Shown piece by piece: positions 43,793-52,428 of a stretch of 64,000 bases of DNA (positions are counted from its first letter, which is position 1; each line of letters starts with the position of its first letter). A model generated the notes under the pieces. The model was given only the letters and a program-made list of their open reading frames with translations, searched no databases and was not told where the DNA came from. The position numbers were made by a program, and so were the translations under genes. Origin of the DNA: Psychrobacillus sp. OK028 (GTDB lineage: Bacteria > Bacillota > Bacilli > Bacillales_A > Planococcaceae); the NCBI RefSeq assembly GCF_900103605.1, contig NZ_FNHY01000001.1, positions 558,001 to 622,000 of the forward strand, given 5' to 3'.

Positions 43793-44482
43793 ATGATGAG
43801 GAAATTTTCCTTAGTATTAAGTATTCTTTTTTTGTTAACATTCGGAATTCAGCTAGATGTAAGAGCAGAGTCAGATTCGAATCAAAGTATAGATGAATAC
43901 TTAAAGAATTTGAACAAGGATGAAAGTAATGAAAAAGAGTCTCAGTCAAATCAAGAAGAAGCTCCAGAAACGACTGATGAACCCGTTTCTGTGGGTGTTT
44001 CTGTTACAGCCTGGGATTATATCAAAATGATTTTTGCACTTTTGTTTGTTATAGCCTTGCTATATGGATTACTTCGTTTTGTAAATAGCAGAAATAAAAC
44101 CTTTCAAACCAATCAGCTTATTCAAAATCTAGGTGGGGTTGGCGTTGGACAAGGGAAATCATTACAGCTAATGCAAGTAGGTAATTCCATCTTCTTAGTA
44201 GGCATTGGAGAAGATATTACTTTGATAAAAGAAATAAATGATCCAGCAGAAATTGAAAAACTAACTAAAATATATGAAGAAAAAGTAGATATTGGAAATA
44301 GTATTCCTTACATATCTGAACTTATAGGTCGCTTGAGAGAGAAAGGAATAACAAATACGAAGAGAGAAAGTAAGGAACCTTCGTTTGACGAGACCTTTCA
44401 GAAAAGATTACAAGAAATTCAAAAAGACCGTAGTAATGTATTAAAGGATTGGAAGACGAAGGAGCGCGATAACAATGAATGA
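43793..44482 (+). CDS. fliO: Flagellar export apparatus protein FliO (FliZ)
   Basis: FliO assists assembly of the FliP ring of the export gate. The 229-residue protein has an apparent N-terminal signal peptide (MRKFSLVLSILFLLTFGIQ, cleavage plausible after VRA), an acidic extracytoplasmic stretch, one transmembrane helix near residues 77-95 and a cytoplasmic domain beginning NQLIQNLGGVGVGQGKS. The start could also be the next codon, 43796. The ribosome site is weak. It overlaps fliP by 8 bases. Confidence 0.88.
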   Translation: MMRKFSLVLSILFLLTFGIQLDVRAESDSNQSIDEYLKNLNKDESNEKESQSNQEEAPETTDEPVSVGVSVTAWDYIKMIFALLFVIALLYGLLRFVNSRNKTFQTNQLIQNLGGVGVGQGKSLQLMQVGNSIFLVGIGEDITLIKEINDPAEIEKLTKIYEEKVDIGNSIPYISELIGRLREKGITNTKRESKEPSFDETFQKRLQEIQKDRSNVLKDWKTKERDNNE

Positions 44483-45140
44483 ATTTGTCCAGTTTTTCTC
44501 GGACAGCGACCCATCAAATCTCTCCACTTCTATAAAATTAATGCTATTGCTGACGGTTTTATCTTTAGCTCCAAGTATTTTAATATTGATGACGTCCTTT
44601 GCTAGAATAGTAATTATACTATCATTTGTTCGAACTGCACTGGCGACTAACCAGATGCCGCCGAACCAAGTGATTGTAGGGTTAGCATTATTTTTAACAT
44701 TTTTTATCATGGCACCGACGTTACAGCAAGTAAATGAACAGGCATTAACTCCTTTGTTCGATGAAGATATTACGTTAGAACAAGCATATGAAAATGCTAG
44801 TGGACCTTTTAAAGAGTTTATGAGTAAGCACACTAGACAAAAAGATTTAGAACTTTTCCTACGATATTCAGAAGCTGAAAGACCTGAAACGCTTGAGGAT
44901 ATCCCTTTAACTGTTATGGTACCTGCTTTCGCACTGAGTGAAATAAAAACAGCATTTCAAATTGGTTTTATGATTTTTATCCCTTTTTTAGTTATTGATA
45001 TGATTGTGGCGAGTGTACTGATGTCAATGGGTATGATGATGTTACCGCCAGTTATGATCTCACTACCTTTTAAAATATTATTATTTGTTTTGGTGGATGG
45101 TTGGTATTTGGTTATGAAGTCTATATTACAAAGTTTTTAG
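44475..45140 (+). CDS. fliP: Flagellar biosynthetic protein FliP
   Basis: Core export-gate subunit of the flagellar type III system. The 221-residue membrane protein lacks a long signal sequence and begins before helix 1 (SIKLMLLLTVLSLAPSILILMTSF). The family motifs RTALATNQMPPNQV, SEIKTAFQIGF and MGMMMLPP are intact, and four transmembrane helices are visible. It overlaps fliO and is followed 12 bases later by fliQ. Confidence 0.96.
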   Translation: MNEFVQFFSDSDPSNLSTSIKLMLLLTVLSLAPSILILMTSFARIVIILSFVRTALATNQMPPNQVIVGLALFLTFFIMAPTLQQVNEQALTPLFDEDITLEQAYENASGPFKEFMSKHTRQKDLELFLRYSEAERPETLEDIPLTVMVPAFALSEIKTAFQIGFMIFIPFLVIDMIVASVLMSMGMMMLPPVMISLPFKILLFVLVDGWYLVMKSILQSF

Positions 45141-45152
45141 GAGCTGATTGTA

Positions 45153-45422
45153 TTGAATAATGAAATGGTAATTTCAATTGCAGAACGAGCAATTTGGGTC
45201 ATTCTTCTTGCATCAGGTCCTCTTCTTTTAGTTGCTTTAATTACCGGTCTTGCAGTGAGTATTTTTCAGGCTACGACACAAATTCAAGAACAAACACTTG
45301 CATTTGTACCGAAAATTATAGCGGTACTTGTCGCTATTGTTTTCTTTGGTCCCTGGATGCTTTCCCAAGTCACCACGTATGCAGCAGATATTTTTGAGAA
45401 TTTAATTCGATACATTGGTTGA
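45153..45422 (+). CDS. fliQ: Flagellar biosynthetic protein FliQ
   Basis: Small export-gate subunit of 89 residues with two hydrophobic hairpin helices and the conserved SIFQATTQIQEQTLAFVPKI segment between them. Translation starts at TTG 45153, 9 bases after AGGAG. The end overlaps the fliR start by 8 bases. A frame-shifted open frame nested inside it has no ribosome site and was ignored. Confidence 0.95.
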   Translation: MNNEMVISIAERAIWVILLASGPLLLVALITGLAVSIFQATTQIQEQTLAFVPKIIAVLVAIVFFGPWMLSQVTTYAADIFENLIRYIG

Positions 45423-46203
45423 TTCAATGGATGCCATCTTACCAAGTTTAACTGTATTATTACTTATTATTGCTCGTGTTTCTGCATTTTTTGTCGTATT
45501 ACCACTTTTCTCACATCGAACCATACCCGCAAGTCATCGGATAGCCTTTGCTGTAGTGCTCTCCTGGATGATGTATTATACCCTCGATGTGGAGCCGTTT
45601 GAGGTAAATGGAGAATATATTCTGTTAATTATTAAAGAAGTTATTTTCGGATTATTTATAGGCTTACTTGCTTATATCATTATGTCAGCTGTTCAAATTG
45701 CAGGTGGGTTTATCGACTTTCAGATGGGATTTGCGATGGCCAATGTAATTGATCCGCAGACAGGTGCTCAAAGTCCATTAATTGGTCAATTTTTAAATAC
45801 TTTAGCTTTGTTGCTATTATTAGCTTTAAATGGACATCATTTGTTGTTAGATGGTATTTTCTATAGCTATCAATTTATGCCGATGGAAATGACCTGGCCA
45901 GCATTTGGTCAGGAAAATTATGTAGAATTCATTATGAAAACTTTTGCAGGTGTTTTTGCCGTCGCATTTCAAATGTCCATACCAATTGTCGCTACATTGT
46001 TTCTTGTAGATATAGCTTTAGGTATTACTGCAAGGACTGTTCCTCAATTGAATATCTTTGTAATTGGATACCCAATTAAAATTGGGGTAGGATTTTTAGT
46101 TCTTCTAGTTATGATTGGAGTTTTAATGGCAGTTGTAAAGCATATGTTTGAAATTTTGGTTATTGCAATGCGGGACTTAATGATAATTTTAGGTGGTGGC
46201 TAA
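45415..46203 (+). CDS. fliR: Flagellar biosynthetic protein FliR
   Basis: Export-gate subunit of 262 residues with about six transmembrane helices. Conserved patterns are RVSAFFVVLPLFSHRTIPA near the N-terminus and GFIDFQMGFAMANVIDPQTG in the middle. The start is set at TTG 45415, overlapping fliQ by 8 bases; ATG 45427 is an alternative, and no clear Shine-Dalgarno sequence supports either, so translation may depend on coupling. flhB begins immediately after it. Confidence 0.94.
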   Translation: MVDSMDAILPSLTVLLLIIARVSAFFVVLPLFSHRTIPASHRIAFAVVLSWMMYYTLDVEPFEVNGEYILLIIKEVIFGLFIGLLAYIIMSAVQIAGGFIDFQMGFAMANVIDPQTGAQSPLIGQFLNTLALLLLLALNGHHLLLDGIFYSYQFMPMEMTWPAFGQENYVEFIMKTFAGVFAVAFQMSIPIVATLFLVDIALGITARTVPQLNIFVIGYPIKIGVGFLVLLVMIGVLMAVVKHMFEILVIAMRDLMIILGGG

Positions 46204-46204
46204 T

Positions 46205-47290
46205 TTGATTAATCTGCGCTTAGATCTACAGTATTTCGCGGGAGAAAAAACAGAAAAAGCTACTCCTAAAAAGAGGCAGGATTCTCGTAAAAAAGGACAA
46301 GTATTAAAAAGTCCTGATGTGACTAGTGCGATTGTATTACTCACAGTTTTCGTATTTTTATTTTTCTTTGCTAGTTTTTTAAGAACTGAGATTTTTTCAT
46401 TCTTCAGTGTAACGTTTACGAAGTATATGTTAATAGAAACGTTAACAATTGATACAGCCATAATCATTTATAAGGATATGCTGCTTGAAATGGCGGTAAT
46501 TTTATTGCCAATAATGTTGGTAGCTGTGATAGCTGCGGTAGCTGCAAACTTTTTTCAATTTGGTTTACTGTTTACTACTGAACCATTGAAATTCGATTTG
46601 AAGAAGATTGATCCTATAAAGGGTCTTAAAAGGATCTTTTCGCTTAAAGCAATTATAGAGCTATTAAAATCGATTTTGAAAATATCATTTATTGGTTCTG
46701 TAACTACTTTAATATTGTGGACCAATTTGGAAAAGGTCTTATCTTTATCATTCAAAACAGCTTGGGATACACTGGCCACTGTTGGTTGGTTAACTGGAAT
46801 GATGGGTATCGCCGCTTCTTGTGTATTATTATTTATATCCATCTTGGATTTCTTTTATCAAAAGTTTGATTATGAAAAAAATCTTAAAATGTCCAAGCAA
46901 GATATTAAAGATGAACATAAAAACTCGGATGGAGATCCAATTATTAAATCGCGTATTAGGCAAAGGCAAAGAGAGATGGCGATGCGCCGTATGATGCAGG
47001 AAATACCGACAGCCGATGTGGTCATAACGAATCCTACTCACTTTGCAATAGCTTTAAAGTATGATGATGAATCGATGGATGCCCCAACCGTAGTAGCGAA
47101 GGGTGCAGATTTTGTAGCACAAAAGATCAAGTTAATTGCAAAGGAAAATAATGTCGTCATGGTGGAAAATAGACCTCTTGCTCGTTCGATGTATGACCAA
47201 GTAGAAGTTGGTCAGCGGATTCCAGACGAATTTTTCAAAGCAGTGGCGGAAGTTTTAGCTTACGTATATCGTATTAAACAAAAAATTTAA
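46205..47290 (+). CDS. flhB: Flagellar export switch protein FlhB
   Basis: FlhB selects rod/hook or filament substrates and switches after autocleavage. A TTG start at 46205, 8 bases after AGGTGG, gives 361 residues and the family start MINLRLDLQYFAGEKTEKATPKKRQD; GTG codons at 46193 and 46196 lie within the site. Four transmembrane helices precede the cytoplasmic tail with the autocleavage motif NPTH in VVITNPTHFAIALKY. The tail closely resembles the separate protein YlqH encoded at 18660. Confidence 0.96.
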   Translation: MINLRLDLQYFAGEKTEKATPKKRQDSRKKGQVLKSPDVTSAIVLLTVFVFLFFFASFLRTEIFSFFSVTFTKYMLIETLTIDTAIIIYKDMLLEMAVILLPIMLVAVIAAVAANFFQFGLLFTTEPLKFDLKKIDPIKGLKRIFSLKAIIELLKSILKISFIGSVTTLILWTNLEKVLSLSFKTAWDTLATVGWLTGMMGIAASCVLLFISILDFFYQKFDYEKNLKMSKQDIKDEHKNSDGDPIIKSRIRQRQREMAMRRMMQEIPTADVVITNPTHFAIALKYDDESMDAPTVVAKGADFVAQKIKLIAKENNVVMVENRPLARSMYDQVEVGQRIPDEFFKAVAEVLAYVYRIKQKI

Positions 47291-47315
47291 ATGGTAAAGA
47301 TAGAGGTGGAAGTAT

Positions 47316-49349
47316 ATGCAAGTCCGTGATATAACCGTATTGGCAGCTGTAATATCTATTGTGGCGATGCTCGTAATACCTCTTCCTCATTGGTTGATAA
47401 GTTTTCTTATTATTATAAATATTACGATTGCCTTATTAATATTGATGACTGCTATGAATATGAAAGAGGCTTTAGAATTCTCTGTATTTCCAACGATTGT
47501 TTTACTCGTTACTTTGTTTAGACTTGCTTTGAATATTTCCACCACAAGAGCAATCTTAGCAGAAGGCGATGCGGGTAAAGTAGTTGAAACGTTCGGTACA
47601 TTTGTTACAGGGGGGAACATGCTCGTCGGTTTAGTTGTATTTGCTATTTTAGTAATTATAAACTTTATCGTTATAACTAAAGGTGCCGAGCGTGTTTCTG
47701 AGGTTGCTGCTCGGTTCACATTAGATGCAATGCCTGGTAAACAAATGAGTATCGACGCGGATTTAAACGCTGGTATGATTTCCGAGAAAGAAGCTCGTGA
47801 AAGACGTGAAAAAGTTAGTGGTGAAGCAGACTTTTACGGTGCAATGGACGGGGCTACTAAATTCGTAAAGGGAGATGCTATTGCAGGGATCATCATTGTT
47901 ATTATCAATTTGCTATTCGGTATAATTATCGGGGTTGTACAATTTGGTCTTCCGTTTGGTGAAGCTGCCGTACTATTTTCAACACTCACAGTCGGTGATG
48001 GTCTAGTTTCACAAATTCCAGCATTATTAATATCCACTGCTACTGGTATTGTCGTAACACGAGCTGCATCTAAAGGCAATCTTGGCGGGGATATTACAGA
48101 TCAGTTATTTAACCAGCCTAAACTTCTATATGTAGCTGCTGCTACAATTACATTGTTAGGTATCGTAACACCGATTGGCTTAGTTCTAACATTACCTATT
48201 GCAATAATATTAGCGGTTGGTGCTTACATGATAAGTAAGGCTAACAAAGAGGATCCAGATGAGATGGAAGAATTTGAAGAGGAAGTAACAACAGATAGTA
48301 TGAAGAGTCCAGAAAATGTTATTAATCTATTAAATGTGGATCCAATTGAATTTGAGTTTGGTTATGGATTAATACCGTTAGTAGATGCTGCGCAGGGCGG
48401 AGATTTACTAGATCGTGTAGTAATGATCAGAAGACAGCTTGCACTGGAATTAGGAGTAGTTATACCCGTAGTTCGAATACGTGATAATATACAGCTTCAA
48501 CCGAACGAATATCGTATTAAGATCAAAGGCAATGAAATGGCAAGAGGAGAGCTTCTTTTAGATCATTATTTGGCTATGAGCCCTGGTGATGATGATACGA
48601 TCGAAGGGATAGATACTGTAGAACCTTCCTTTGGATTACCGGCAAAATGGATAACGGAATCAGTGAAGGAAGAAGCGGAAATACTTGGATATACAGTTGT
48701 AGATCCGCCTAGCGTTGTTTCAACTCATATGACTGAAATTATTCGCAATAATGCGCATGAATTATTAGGCCGCCAAGAAACAAAACAATTAATCGATCAT
48801 ATAAGAGAGACTTACCCAATACTAGTAGACGAATTAACACCTACGCCATTGACAGTAGGAGAAATTCAAAAAATATTGAGCAATCTTCTAAGAGAGCATG
48901 TATCTATTCGGAATTTGCCGATTATATTTGAAACCCTTGCAGACTATTCAAAAATGACCTCGGATGCCGATGTATTAACTGAATACTCAAGGCAATCTTT
49001 AGCGAAGCAAATTACAGCACAATACGCTGGTTCGAGTAATGTGCTAAAAGTATTAACGGTATCTGGTAGAGTAGAAAAACTAATTGCGGATAGCATTCAG
49101 CAAACTGAACATGGGAACTATTTATCTATAGATCCAAGTGATTCTCAGGCAATTTTAGAGTCTATGGCAAAAGAAATAGAGCGTGCTTCTATGATGGAGC
49201 AGTCACCAATCATTCTTTGTTCGCCTGCTGTAAGAATGTATGTTAGACAAATGACGGAAAGATATTTTCCACATGTACCAATTCTTTCTTATAATGAATT
49301 AGAATCCTCAATTGAGGTACAAAGTGTCGGGGTGGTGAATGTAGATTGA
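47316..49349 (+). CDS. flhA: Flagellar export gate protein FlhA
   Basis: FlhA forms the nonameric export ring. The 677-residue protein has eight predicted transmembrane helices in the N-terminal half, with the conserved FHIPEP-family segments GDAGKVVETFG and FTLDAMPGKQMSIDADLNAG in the cytoplasmic loop, then a linker and the four-domain C-terminal cytoplasmic part (from about residue 330). The ribosome site GAGGTG lies 9 bases before the ATG. It overlaps flhF by 4 bases. Confidence 0.97.
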   Translation: MQVRDITVLAAVISIVAMLVIPLPHWLISFLIIINITIALLILMTAMNMKEALEFSVFPTIVLLVTLFRLALNISTTRAILAEGDAGKVVETFGTFVTGGNMLVGLVVFAILVIINFIVITKGAERVSEVAARFTLDAMPGKQMSIDADLNAGMISEKEARERREKVSGEADFYGAMDGATKFVKGDAIAGIIIVIINLLFGIIIGVVQFGLPFGEAAVLFSTLTVGDGLVSQIPALLISTATGIVVTRAASKGNLGGDITDQLFNQPKLLYVAAATITLLGIVTPIGLVLTLPIAIILAVGAYMISKANKEDPDEMEEFEEEVTTDSMKSPENVINLLNVDPIEFEFGYGLIPLVDAAQGGDLLDRVVMIRRQLALELGVVIPVVRIRDNIQLQPNEYRIKIKGNEMARGELLLDHYLAMSPGDDDTIEGIDTVEPSFGLPAKWITESVKEEAEILGYTVVDPPSVVSTHMTEIIRNNAHELLGRQETKQLIDHIRETYPILVDELTPTPLTVGEIQKILSNLLREHVSIRNLPIIFETLADYSKMTSDADVLTEYSRQSLAKQITAQYAGSSNVLKVLTVSGRVEKLIADSIQQTEHGNYLSIDPSDSQAILESMAKEIERASMMEQSPIILCSPAVRMYVRQMTERYFPHVPILSYNELESSIEVQSVGVVNVD

Positions 49350-50461
49350 AGATGAAAAAATTTACAGCGAATACAATGCCAGAAGCTATGAAATTAATCC
49401 GAAAAGAACTTGGGGACGAGGCAGTAATATTAAGTTCAAAGGTTGTCTTTTCGAAAGGCTTTATAGGCTTGTTTAAGAAAAAATCGATTGAAGTATTAGC
49501 TGGAATGGATACATTAGAACAGTCAAATAATACACTTGAGGTGCCAACTATTGTGCCTCAAGAATCTCAACATGTTTCTGTAGAGATAAAAAAAGAACTA
49601 GAAGACCTAAAACAATTAGTAAAAAATATTGGGCGTCCCGAAAAGTTAAGTACATATCCAGCAGAAATGAAAACTCTTATGGATTTTTTACAAGAGCAAG
49701 AATTGTCAGAGGAGCTTATCACACCTGTTAGTGATGAGCTTTTTGTACATCTGAAAAGAAATCCAGCAGACTTTGAAATGGAAACTCAAATAGCCATTAC
49801 GAAAAACTTTCTCAAAACTCAATTGGAGCACTTACCATTCGGTGGAATTTCATATACGAAGAAGTACATTAATGTGCTCGGACCAACAGGTGTAGGTAAA
49901 ACGACGACGATCGCAAAGATGGCTGCAAGAGCAGTTTTAGAAAAAAAGAAAAAAGTTGGCTTTATTACAACGGATACATATCGGATTGCGGCAATTGAAC
50001 AACTTAAAACTTATGCAGGTTTACTTCAAGCTCCTATTGAAATTGTCTATAGTGAAAAGGATTTACAAGAAGCGATGGTAAAGTTTGAAAAGTTAGATAC
50101 TGTATTTATAGACACTGCTGGAAGAAATTATAAAGAAACTAAATTCGTAAGAGATTTGCAGAAATTAATAGAGTTTGAAGTGAATACTGAAACTTTCTTA
50201 GTACTTTCATCTACCTCTAAACAAAAGGACATGGAAGTAATAATCGAACAATTTAGTGAATTTCCTATTGAAAAATTTATATTTACTAAAGTAGATGAAA
50301 CAAATACTATTGGCTCTCTCATCAATTTAATGGTTAAATATAACAAAGGACTTGCTTACTATACGGATGGTCAAGAAGTCCCGGAAGATATTATGGGAGC
50401 TAGTCACGAAGGATTACTCACATTATTTTTAAAGGGGATTCGTCATGAGAGATCAAGCTGA
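49346..50461 (+). CDS. flhF: Flagellar SRP-like GTPase FlhF
   Basis: FlhF is the SRP-family GTPase that, with FlhG, determines number and placement of flagella. The 371-residue protein has an N-terminal basic B domain, a linker, and an NG domain with G1 [10 protein letters not shown] near residue 180, DTYRIAA, DTAGR and TKVDET. TTG 49346 is chosen because MKMKKFTA matches the family start; ATG 49352 is an alternative. It overlaps flhA by 4 bases and flhG by 17 bases. Confidence 0.95.
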   Translation: MKMKKFTANTMPEAMKLIRKELGDEAVILSSKVVFSKGFIGLFKKKSIEVLAGMDTLEQSNNTLEVPTIVPQESQHVSVEIKKELEDLKQLVKNIGRPEKLSTYPAEMKTLMDFLQEQELSEELITPVSDELFVHLKRNPADFEMETQIAITKNFLKTQLEHLPFGGISYTKKYINVLGPTGVGKTTTIAKMAARAVLEKKKKVGFITTDTYRIAAIEQLKTYAGLLQAPIEIVYSEKDLQEAMVKFEKLDTVFIDTAGRNYKETKFVRDLQKLIEFEVNTETFLVLSSTSKQKDMEVIIEQFSEFPIEKFIFTKVDETNTIGSLINLMVKYNKGLAYYTDGQEVPEDIMGASHEGLLTLFLKGIRHERSS

Positions 50462-51317
50462 AGAACTTAGAATGAAAATGCTAAGAAACCAAAATAAGCT
50501 TGGACGATCAATAGCGGTAGTTAGTGGTAAAGGTGGAGTGGGAAAAAGCAATTTTTCGATAAATTTTACTACAACATTAAGTGGGCAGGGAAAAAAAGTT
50601 GTACTAATTGATATGGATATTGGTATGGGAAATATTCATATATTACTCGGAAAATCTGTTCCTACTAATTTAAAAGATTACTTAGTCGGAGATCAGCCAT
50701 TAGAATCAGTAATCTTTGAAGGACCAAACAACCTACAATATATCTCAGGTGGTTCAGGGTTAAATGGTGTAATGGAATGGACCGACGAAATGTTTGAGCG
50801 TTTAATCGAGGCTTTTGAATACTTACAGAAAAACTTCGATTATATTGTTTTTGATATGGGAGCAGGTGCAACGAGTCAGACATTGAATTTGTTAGTTTCT
50901 GTAGACGATATTATTGTAATAACGACAGCAGAACCCACATCTATCACTGATGCCTATTCTATGATGAAGTTTATTTACTATAAAGATTCTGATAAAAACT
51001 TCTTCCTTATTTGCAATAGGGCATTTACTGATGAGGAGGGAGTAGAAACAACAGAACGATTAAAGCAGGCAATGTCCAAGTTTCTTTCCAAAGAAATTAC
51101 CGTACTTGGTGTACTGCCAGAGGATACAATTGTTCGAAAAGCTGTAAGGGAGCAAATACCATTTTCAATTTTATATCCTCAAGCTGAAATTACAAAAAAA
51201 CTTAAAAAAATTGCAGCTGCATTTACTGATTTTGAATATACGGAAGAATCTATTCCGAAGCACAATAAATTCATATCTCGATTAAAAAGTCTTTTTTCGC
51301 AGAAGGGCGTGAGATGA
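50445..51317 (+). CDS. flhG: MinD-like ATPase FlhG (YlxH)
   Basis: FlhG is the MinD-type ATPase that stimulates FlhF and helps deliver FliM/FliY to nascent basal bodies. In 290 residues the deviant Walker A is SGKGGVGKSN near residue 28, followed by LIDMDIGMGN and the DYIVFDMGAGA switch II region; a short amphipathic tail (KFISRLKSLF) could contact the membrane. An N-terminal DQAEELRMKM segment resembles the FlhF-activating helix. It overlaps flhF by 17 bases and cheB by 4. Confidence 0.94.
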   Translation: MRDQAEELRMKMLRNQNKLGRSIAVVSGKGGVGKSNFSINFTTTLSGQGKKVVLIDMDIGMGNIHILLGKSVPTNLKDYLVGDQPLESVIFEGPNNLQYISGGSGLNGVMEWTDEMFERLIEAFEYLQKNFDYIVFDMGAGATSQTLNLLVSVDDIIVITTAEPTSITDAYSMMKFIYYKDSDKNFFLICNRAFTDEEGVETTERLKQAMSKFLSKEITVLGVLPEDTIVRKAVREQIPFSILYPQAEITKKLKKIAAAFTDFEYTEESIPKHNKFISRLKSLFSQKGVR

Positions 51318-52414
51318 TGGACGTTACTATAAAAAAGAAACTATTAATAGTAGATGATTCTGCATTCATGCGAAAGCTTATTAGTGATTTCTTTACTGAT
51401 AGCAAATTAATAGAAGTTATTGGAATCGCTAGGAATGGTCAGGACGCAATAGAAAAGATAAAAGCGCTACAGCCAGATGTCCTCACGCTAGACGTTGAAA
51501 TGCCCGTGATGAATGGTTTAGAGGCACTACGCAGAATAATGACAGATACGCCAGTTCCTGTTGTTATGCTATCAAGTACAACAAAAAGTGGAACGGAAAG
51601 TACTATGCAAGCGATGGAATATGGAGCAGTTGATTTTATCGCAAAGCCAAGTGGGACCATTTCATTGGATTTACATAAGATAAAAGAGGAATTAGTGGAA
51701 AAAGTAGAAAATGCAGCGCAAGTATCCATTCATAAAATAAAGAAACGTTCACCTATACCTTTAATAAATAGTACACCTAAAAGTATGGAAGTAAAAAGCT
51801 TATCAAACACTTCTAATGCTATCAAATGGGACATGACGAATAAGAAAATGGTACTAATAGGAACTTCAACAGGGGGTCCACGAGCTCTTCAAGAAGTAAT
51901 TACAAAACTGCCTGGGGATATGCAGGCACCAGTTTTGATCGTTCAACATATGCCTGCTGGGTTTACAAAATCATTGGCACAAAGACTCAACCAGTTATCC
52001 GAACTTGAGGTGAAAGAAGCCGAGGATGGTGATTTACTTCAAAATGGACATGCCTATATTGCACCCGGAGGCTTTCATATGCGCATCCAGAAAAGAATTT
52101 CCTCTTATTATATTGTACTAGATGACAAAGAGGCCCCACGAGCGGGCCATAGACCAGCTGTCGATGTTCTTTTTGAGGATAATAGTCAGTTTAATGATTT
52201 CGATAAAATTGCAGTTATTATGACAGGAATGGGATCTGATGGATCTCTTGGTTTAAAAAAATTAAAAAAGAGCGGAAATGTCGTGGCAATTGCAGAAGCA
52301 GCGAGTACTTGTATTGTTTACGGGATGCCTAAGGCGGCGGTGGAAACTAATTTAGTAAATGAAGTAGTGGATTTAGATCAAATTGCAAAAACCATCATAC
52401 AATATCTACCTTAA
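51314..52414 (+). CDS. cheB: Chemotaxis protein-glutamate methylesterase CheB
   Basis: CheB removes methyl groups from chemoreceptors, and deamidates them, when phosphorylated by CheA. The 366-residue protein has a receiver domain with phospho-acceptor Asp60 (LTLDVEMPVMNG), a linker of about 40 residues and the catalytic domain with Ser185 (IGTSTGGP), His212 (IVQHMPAG) and the Asp in MTGMGSDG. It overlaps flhG by 4 bases. No CheR gene is in this window. Confidence 0.96.
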   Translation: MMDVTIKKKLLIVDDSAFMRKLISDFFTDSKLIEVIGIARNGQDAIEKIKALQPDVLTLDVEMPVMNGLEALRRIMTDTPVPVVMLSSTTKSGTESTMQAMEYGAVDFIAKPSGTISLDLHKIKEELVEKVENAAQVSIHKIKKRSPIPLINSTPKSMEVKSLSNTSNAIKWDMTNKKMVLIGTSTGGPRALQEVITKLPGDMQAPVLIVQHMPAGFTKSLAQRLNQLSELEVKEAEDGDLLQNGHAYIAPGGFHMRIQKRISSYYIVLDDKEAPRAGHRPAVDVLFEDNSQFNDFDKIAVIMTGMGSDGSLGLKKLKKSGNVVAIAEAASTCIVYGMPKAAVETNLVNEVVDLDQIAKTIIQYLP

Positions 52415-52428
52415 AGGGGTGTTTAACC